Positions 59,067-64,000 of a stretch of DNA of 64,000 nt are shown piece by piece (the stretch's first letter is position 1; each line of letters starts with the position of its first letter). The notes beneath the pieces were generated by a model. The model did no database searches. It was not told the origin of the DNA and saw nothing but the letters and a program-made list of their open reading frames with translations. Made by a program: the position numbers and the translations under genes. The DNA lies in contig JAHBZT010000005.1 of assembly GCA_019635315.1 (NCBI GenBank), forward strand, positions 62,001 to 126,000, written 5' to 3'. The DNA is from Rubrivivax sp. GTDB taxonomy: Bacteria; Pseudomonadota; Gammaproteobacteria; Burkholderiales; Burkholderiaceae_C.

Positions 59067-61124
59067 ATGGCCCCCGACGCCCCCGCCGGGCCGCCGGCGT
59101 CCGCCACGCCCAGCGCTGCCGGCCTGCTGGACGTGCTGCCCGAGCCGATGCTGCTGCTGGACCTGCAGGGCCGCGTGCTGTCGCTCAACCGCGCCGCGCT
59201 GCACGGGCTGGGGCTGGCGTCGCCGCCGCCGGCCGGCAGCCGGCTCGCCGATCTGTGCGCCGAGCCGGAACCGGGCGCGATCGACGCGCTGCTGCGCCAG
59301 GGCGCCCGCTGCGCCCAGTTCAGCCCGGCGCGGCTGCGCTGGCGCGCCGCCGATGGCGACACGACGGCGCAACGCTGCGAGATCGCGCGCGTCGCCGGCG
59401 CGGATGCCGGCGCGCCGGCGCTGCTGCTGCGCCTGCTGCCGCAGGCCGCCGCGGGCGGGCGCTTCATCGCGCTGAACGAACGCATCGAGGCGCTGTCGCG
59501 CGAGGTCGCGCGCCGGCGCGCCGCCGAGTCCGCGCTGCGCGAGCAGAGCGAGTGGCTGCACGTGGTGCTGCGCAGCATCGGCGACGCCGTGATCGCCACC
59601 GACGCCCGGGGCCGCGTCGTCTTCATGAATCCGGTCGCCGAGCAGCTGTGCGGCTGGCCCGAAGCCGACGCGCGCGGCCGCGAGGCGGCCGAGGTCGTCG
59701 TGCTGGTGCATGCGCAGACCCGCGCGCCGGTGGCCGGCCCGCTGCGCCGCGCGTTGGACGAGCGCCGCATCGTCGGGCTCGACGAGGACACGCTGCTGGT
59801 CGCGCGCGACGGCGCCGAGCGCCCGATCGACGACGCCGCCGGGCCCATCATCGACAGCCAGGGGCGGCTGCTCGGCGCGGTGCTGGTCTTCCGCGAGATC
59901 AGCGAGCGCGTGCGGGCCGAGCAGGCGCGGCGCGCGCTCGAGCAGCAGCTGCGCAACGCGCAGAAGATGGAGGCCGTCGGCACGCTGGCCGGCGGCATCG
60001 CGCACGACTTCAATAACGTGCTCGGCGCCATCCTCGGCAACGCCGTGCTGGCGCAGGAGGAACTGGCGCCCGACCACCCGGTGCTGCCGCGGCTGGCGCA
60101 GATCGACCGCGCCGGCCGCCGCGCACGCGACCTGGTGCGCCAGATCATGGCCTTCAGCCGGCGCCAGCCGCAGCAGCTGCGCCGCCAGGCGCTGGCGCCG
60201 CTGGTCGAGGAATGCGCGGCGCTGCTGCGCAGCACGCTGCCGGCCTCGGTGCAGCTGCGCGTGCTGCTCGCCGACGAGCCGCTGCACGTGCTGGCCGATG
60301 CGACGCAGGTGGCGCAGGTGCTGATGAACCTGTGCACCAACGCCTGGCACGCGCTGCGCGGCAGCAGCGGCCGCATCGGCATCACGCTGGACACCTGGGA
60401 CGGCGACGCGCCGCCCGGCCTGGTGCCCGGCTTCGGCCCCTGGCGCGGCGGCCGCCATGCCCGCGTCACGGTCAGCGACGACGGCTGCGGCATGGACGAG
60501 GCCACGCTGCAGCGCATCTTCGAGCCCTTCTTCACGACCAAGGCGCAGGGCCTGGGCACCGGGCTCGGCCTGGCCGTCGCGCATGGCATCGTGGCCGAGC
60601 ACCGCGGCGCGCTGGCAGTGGACAGCCGCGTCGGCCAGGGCACGCGCTTCCACCTGCTGCTGCCGCTGACGGAGGCACCCGACAGCGGGCCGGTGCCGCT
60701 GGACACCGCCGTCGCGGTGGCACCGGCCGGCCGCGGCCAGCATGTGCTGGTCGTCGACGACGACGAGGTCATGCTCGCCACCGTCGAGGCGCTGCTGCGC
60801 CGCGCGGGCTTCCGCGTCAGCGCCTTCCCGGGCCCGCGCCCGGCGCTGCGCGCGCTGGCCGCCGCGCCGGCCGCCTTCGACGTCGTCGTCTCCGACTTCA
60901 ACATGCCGCAGCTCGACGGCCTGCAGCTCGCCGACGAGGTGCGGCGCCTGCGCCCCGGCCTGCCGGTGATCGTCAGCTCGGGCTACCTGTCCGACGACCT
61001 GCGCACCGGCGCCGAGACCATCGGCCAGGTCCGCCTGCTGGCCAAGGAAGAGACCTTCGAGCGCCTGCCGGCGCTGCTCGACGAGGTGCTGGCCCCCCTG
61101 GGCCGGCCGCCCGAGGGCGGCTGA
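59067..61124 (+). CDS. Hybrid PAS histidine kinase with receiver domain
   Basis: A 685-aa soluble hybrid kinase: PAS-like domain 1 (about 18-125), coiled-coil linker (RIEALSREVARRRAAESALR), PAS 2 (about 165-290, MNPVAEQLCGWPEA), HisKA with H313 (GGIAHDFNNVLGA), HATPase_c (about 400-525; GGRHARVTVSDDGCGM, GLGTGLGLAVAHG) and a receiver domain (about 555-670) with phosphoacceptor D610 in SDFNMP. No transmembrane helix, so a cytosolic sensor. Receiver output goes to an unlinked protein, or to the neighbouring MetOD1 protein by inference. ATG 59067. Confidence 0.93.
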   Translation: MAPDAPAGPPASATPSAAGLLDVLPEPMLLLDLQGRVLSLNRAALHGLGLASPPPAGSRLADLCAEPEPGAIDALLRQGARCAQFSPARLRWRAADGDTTAQRCEIARVAGADAGAPALLLRLLPQAAAGGRFIALNERIEALSREVARRRAAESALREQSEWLHVVLRSIGDAVIATDARGRVVFMNPVAEQLCGWPEADARGREAAEVVVLVHAQTRAPVAGPLRRALDERRIVGLDEDTLLVARDGAERPIDDAAGPIIDSQGRLLGAVLVFREISERVRAEQARRALEQQLRNAQKMEAVGTLAGGIAHDFNNVLGAILGNAVLAQEELAPDHPVLPRLAQIDRAGRRARDLVRQIMAFSRRQPQQLRRQALAPLVEECAALLRSTLPASVQLRVLLADEPLHVLADATQVAQVLMNLCTNAWHALRGSSGRIGITLDTWDGDAPPGLVPGFGPWRGGRHARVTVSDDGCGMDEATLQRIFEPFFTTKAQGLGTGLGLAVAHGIVAEHRGALAVDSRVGQGTRFHLLLPLTEAPDSGPVPLDTAVAVAPAGRGQHVLVVDDDEVMLATVEALLRRAGFRVSAFPGPRPALRALAAAPAAFDVVVSDFNMPQLDGLQLADEVRRLRPGLPVIVSSGYLSDDLRTGAETIGQVRLLAKEETFERLPALLDEVLAPLGRPPEGG

Positions 61125-61126
61125 GG

Positions 61127-61173
61127 TCCCGGCCGCCCGACGGCGGCAGACATCCCGGCCGCCCGACGGCGGC
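61127..61173. terminator. Duplicated hairpins between convergent kinase and waaA genes
   Basis: A 21-bp unit (CCCGGCCGCCCGACGGCGGC core) is repeated at 61127-61147 and 61153-61173. Each unit forms CCGCC-CGAC-GGCGG. It fills the 60 bp between convergent genes and is a likely bidirectional terminator. Confidence 0.55.
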
Positions 61174-61184
61174 GGTGGCGTCGC

Positions 61185-62462
61185 TCAGCGCGCCGCGGGC
61201 AGCAGCGCGAGGATGGCCGTCGCCATGCGCGCCGCCGCACCGCGGTGGGTGGCGGCGAAGGCCTGCGCACGCGTGGCCATCGGCAGCCGCTCGGGTGCCG
61301 TCGCGAGCGCGGCGGCGCGGCGCACCGCCGCCGGCAGGTCGGCGGCACGCTCGGCCGCGCCGGCGGCCAGCGCCAGCGCCGCCGCCTCGGCGAAGTTGAA
61401 GGTGTGCGGCCCCATCAGCAGCGGGCAGCCGCAGGCCGCGGCCTCGATCAGGTTCTGCCCGCCCAGCGGCGCGAAGCTGCCGCCGAGCAGCGCGACGTCC
61501 GCGGCGGTGTAGTACAGCGGCATCTCGCCGATCGAGTCGCCGAGCCAGACATCGGCCGTGGCGGCACCGGCCGGCGGCACGTCGGCCCAGGTGCTGCGGC
61601 GCAGGCCGCGCAGCCCGGCGGTCGCGATCAGCGCCTGCACCTCGTCGAAACGCTGCGGATGGCGCGGCACCAGCAGCAGCAGCGGGCGCGGCGCAGGCAG
61701 CGCACGCCAGGCGGCGAGCAGCGGCGCCTCCTCGCCCTCGCGCGTGCTGGCGGCCAGCACGACGGCGCGGCCGGCCGCCGCCAGCGCCTCGCGCCAGGCC
61801 GTGCCGCGCGCCAGCAGGTCCGGGCGCGGCGTCATGTCGTACTTCAGGTTGCCCATCACCTGCACCGAGCGCGCACCGGAGGCGGCCAGCCGCTGCGCAT
61901 CGGCCTCGGTCTGCGCCAGCACGCGGTCGAAGGCCGCCAGCGCCGGCCGCAGCAGCGCCGCGAAGCGCTCGCCGCGGCCCTGGCTGCGCGGCGACAGGCG
62001 CGCATTGGCCAGAACCAGCGGCAGCCCGGCACGGCGCGCCTCGAGCAGCAGGTTCGGCCAGATCTCGGTCTCCATCACGACGCCGGCGGCCGGCCGGTGC
62101 GTGCGCAGGAACTGCCGCACCGCACCCGGCGTGTCGTAGGGCAGCCAGACCTGCGCGTCGCCGTCGTGCAGCAGCGCGCCCCCGGCGGCGCGGCCGGTGG
62201 CCGTGCCATGGGTCAGCAGCAGCTGCAGGCCGGGCCGCTGCCGGCGCAGCGCATCGACCAGCGCGGCGGCAGCGCGCGTCTCGCCCAGCGAGACCGCATG
62301 CAGCCACAGGCGGCCCGGCACCGGCGTGCCGGCATAGCCGCCCAGGCGTTCGTTCCAGTGCGCGCGGTACGGCGGCTCGCGGCGGCCGCGCCACCACAGC
62401 CGCGCCAGGTACAGCGGTGTGGCCAGCCGCAGCAGCGCCGAGTAGGCGGCGCGGGCGAACAC
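61185..62462 (-). CDS. waaA: 3-deoxy-D-manno-octulosonic acid transferase WaaA
   Basis: A 425-aa CMP-Kdo-dependent glycosyltransferase (GT30) that adds Kdo to lipid A precursor on the cytosolic face of the inner membrane. GTG 62462 is followed by a short membrane helix (AAYSALLRLATPLYLARLWW). The glycosyltransferase core is LWLHAVSLGETRAAAALVDA, METEIWPNLLLEA and GGSFAPLGGQNLIEAAACG, with the conserved E-x-x-P region. Length and order agree with E. coli WaaA. Following phosphomannomutase/phosphoglucomutase on the same strand after 20 bp, both linked to envelope polysaccharide metabolism. Confidence 0.94.
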   Translation of the reverse strand: MFARAAYSALLRLATPLYLARLWWRGRREPPYRAHWNERLGGYAGTPVPGRLWLHAVSLGETRAAAALVDALRRQRPGLQLLLTHGTATGRAAGGALLHDGDAQVWLPYDTPGAVRQFLRTHRPAAGVVMETEIWPNLLLEARRAGLPLVLANARLSPRSQGRGERFAALLRPALAAFDRVLAQTEADAQRLAASGARSVQVMGNLKYDMTPRPDLLARGTAWREALAAAGRAVVLAASTREGEEAPLLAAWRALPAPRPLLLLVPRHPQRFDEVQALIATAGLRGLRRSTWADVPPAGAATADVWLGDSIGEMPLYYTAADVALLGGSFAPLGGQNLIEAAACGCPLLMGPHTFNFAEAAALALAAGAAERAADLPAAVRRAAALATAPERLPMATRAQAFAATHRGAAARMATAILALLPAAR

Positions 62463-62482
62463 GGTGGTGGCGCCCGTGGACG

Positions 62483-63886
62483 TCAGTGCGCCGCGGCGGC
62501 GACCTGGGCGTCCGGCTTCACGCTGTGCAGCGCGGCCATCAACGCGGCCTGGATACGTTCCAGCGCCGCCGGCGTGTGGCCCTCGAAGCGCAGCACCAGC
62601 ACCGGTGTCGTGTTGCTCGCGCGCACGAGGCCGAAGCCGTCGGCGAAGTCCACGCGCAGGCCGTCGATGGTGCCGACCTCGCCGCCGGGAAACTGCAGCC
62701 GGCCGTCGGCGGCGCGCGCCAGCAGTTCGGCGACGACGGCGTGGTGCTCTCCCTCGGCGCAGGGCACGTTGAGCTCGGGCGTCGCGTGGCTGGTCGGCAG
62801 CGCGTCGAGCAGGGCGCTGGGGTCGGCCTCGCGCGAGAGGATCTCGAGCAGCCGCGCCGCGGTGTACATCGCGTCGTCGAAGCCGTACCAGCGTTCGCCG
62901 AAGAACAGGTGGCCGCTCATCTCGCCAGCGAAGGGCGCGCCGGTCTCGCGCAGCTTGGCCTTGACCAGCGAGTGCCCGGTCTTCCACATCAGCGGCACGC
63001 CGCCGGCCTCGCGGATGGCCACCGGCAGGCGCTGGCTGCACTTGACGTCGAAGATGATGGTGCCGCCGGGGTGGCGCTTGAGGATGTCGCGCGCAAACAG
63101 CATGATCTGGCGGTCGGGCCAGATCACGTGGCCGTCCCGGGTGACCACGCCCAGGCGGTCGCCGTCGCCGTCGAAGGCCAGGCCCAGCTCGGCCTCGGTG
63201 GCGTGCACGACCTTCACCAGGTCGGCCAGGTTCTCGGGCTTGCTCGGGTCCGGGTGGTGGTTCGGGAAGCTGCCGTCGACGCGGCTGTACAGGTCGATGA
63301 CCTCGCAGCCCAGCGCGCGCAGGATGCCCGGCGCGCTGGCGCCCGGGATGCCGTTGCCGCTGTCGACGACGATGCGCATCGGCCGCGCCAGCCGGCAGTC
63401 GCTGACGATGCGGTGCGCATACTCGGCCGTGATGTCCATGCGCGCCGCGCGGCCCGGGCCCTGCGCATAGTCCTCGGCCTCGATGCGGCGGCGCAGCGCC
63501 TGGATGTCCTCGCCGTGGATCGCACGCCCGGCGAGCACCATCTTGAAGCCGTTGTAGTCCTTGGGGTTGTGGCTGCCGGTGACCTGGATGCCGCTCGAGC
63601 AGCCATGGCGCCCGCGCGTGGCCGCCACGTAGTACAGCATCGGCGTCGTCACCGGGCCGAGGTCGACGACGTCCAGCCCTGTGGCCACCAGGCCGCGGAT
63701 CAGCGCCGTCGACAGGCCGGGGCCGGAGACCCGGCCGTCGCGGCCGACCGCCACCGCACGCTCGCCGGCGGCGAGCGCCGCGGTGCCGAAGGCGCGGCCC
63801 AGGTGCTCGGCGAAGGCCTCGTCGATGTTGCGGCCGACGACGCCGCGGATGTCGTAGGCCTTGAAGACGGTCGGGTCGGTCTGCAT
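62483..63886 (-). CDS. algC: Phosphomannomutase/phosphoglucomutase (AlgC type)
   Basis: A 467-aa alpha-D-phosphohexomutase that interconverts 6-phosphate and 1-phosphate of mannose or glucose, supplying GDP-mannose, LPS and EPS sugars. The phosphoserine is S105 (QVTGSHNPKDYNG), the metal site is AFDGDGDRLG (about 235-244), and the substrate loops GEMSGHLFFGERWYGFDDA and RASNTTPVLVLRFEG are intact. Length equals P. aeruginosa AlgC. The ATG at 63886 gives the expected start TDPTVFKAYDIRGVVG. Substrate preference between mannose and glucose is inferred from family. waaA follows after 20 bp. Confidence 0.94.
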   Translation of the reverse strand: MQTDPTVFKAYDIRGVVGRNIDEAFAEHLGRAFGTAALAAGERAVAVGRDGRVSGPGLSTALIRGLVATGLDVVDLGPVTTPMLYYVAATRGRHGCSSGIQVTGSHNPKDYNGFKMVLAGRAIHGEDIQALRRRIEAEDYAQGPGRAARMDITAEYAHRIVSDCRLARPMRIVVDSGNGIPGASAPGILRALGCEVIDLYSRVDGSFPNHHPDPSKPENLADLVKVVHATEAELGLAFDGDGDRLGVVTRDGHVIWPDRQIMLFARDILKRHPGGTIIFDVKCSQRLPVAIREAGGVPLMWKTGHSLVKAKLRETGAPFAGEMSGHLFFGERWYGFDDAMYTAARLLEILSREADPSALLDALPTSHATPELNVPCAEGEHHAVVAELLARAADGRLQFPGGEVGTIDGLRVDFADGFGLVRASNTTPVLVLRFEGHTPAALERIQAALMAALHSVKPDAQVAAAAH

Positions 63887-64000
63887 CGGGTTCGGCTCGG
63901 GTGGCGGCGCCGCAACGCCGGGGTTCGCGGGGCCGGCGCATTGTAGGCAGCGCCCCCCGGGCCGGCCTCGGTCCGGCGCCGCCGCCCGCGCCCAGGGCTT

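Overview
This is a very GC-rich, densely coded bacterial chromosome segment. Base composition, the PEP-CTERM protein, the RsmB-like/purN pair, a SOS-box imuA-imuB cassette and the order TetR, PCM-family methyltransferase, rhodanese, TolC-like protein, methanogen-output-domain protein, hybrid kinase, waaA, phosphomannomutase suggest a betaproteobacterium of the order Burkholderiales (Rubrivivax/Leptothrix-like). That placement is inference, because the window contains no rRNA. Most of it is chromosomal housekeeping, with one eroded accessory stretch (about 12.3-16.6 kb) and one intergenic block of inverted repeats (about 32.0-32.7 kb). LAYOUT. 1-8.8 kb: an edge-truncated GGDEF membrane protein, fatty acid desaturase, RNA methyltransferase, purN, a serine hydrolase, trpS, an esterase, a META-domain protein and an acetyltransferase. 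8.8-12.3 kb: a PEP-CTERM protein, three 87-bp tandem repeats with alternative hairpins, then imuB and imuA behind a good LexA box; no dnaE2 is present. 12.4-16.6 kb: relics of a TPR protein, a vanadium haloperoxidase and an AAA ATPase (three in-frame TAG stops), with an acetyltransferase, an unknown periplasmic protein and a PAS-GGDEF-GGDEF cyclase. 16.8-23.5 kb: a DMT transporter, then a five-gene leftward operon (YiaA-like, unknown secreted, DUF2145, amidohydrolase, MFS-acyltransferase fusion) divergent from an HTH regulator that has a palindromic candidate operator. 23.5-31.9 kb: several alpha/beta hydrolases, YchJ, an NAD(P)-binding protein, an MgtC/DUF4010 membrane protein, and a leftward run of YpfH-like esterase, YaaA, 2OG-Fe oxygenase and a secreted hydrolase whose only plausible start is CTG. 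32.7-41.8 kb: an AEC transporter, sppA with a coupled enoyl-CoA hydratase, a MocR regulator divergent from an overlapping SnoaL/NAD-epimerase/MBL set followed by DoxX, then riboflavin synthase. 41.9-52.1 kb: a Tat-exported multi-rhodanese protein, a tight operon of M14-type deacylase, cytochrome P450, AlkD-like HEAT protein and Rieske oxygenase, a lipoprotein, an ALDH7-type dehydrogenase and an acyl-CoA synthetase. 52.1-64 kb: a degenerate GGDEF protein, tRNA-Gly(CCC), trmB, uppP, TetR/PCM/rhodanese/TolC, a methanogen-output-domain protein with a hybrid histidine kinase, waaA and a phosphomannomutase/phosphoglucomutase. HOW GENES WORK TOGETHER. Three proteins carry GGDEF domains: two degenerate at the signature (GGSDF, GPDAF) and one carrying two intact domains. 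LPS and envelope precursors are served by waaA, the phosphomannomutase and uppP. Translational coupling (ATGA, GTGA and one CTGA overlap) is frequent. The best candidate for an undescribed system is the deacylase/P450/HEAT/Rieske operon at 43.8-48.2 kb; the HTH-controlled five-gene operon and the inverted-repeat block also deserve a closer look.
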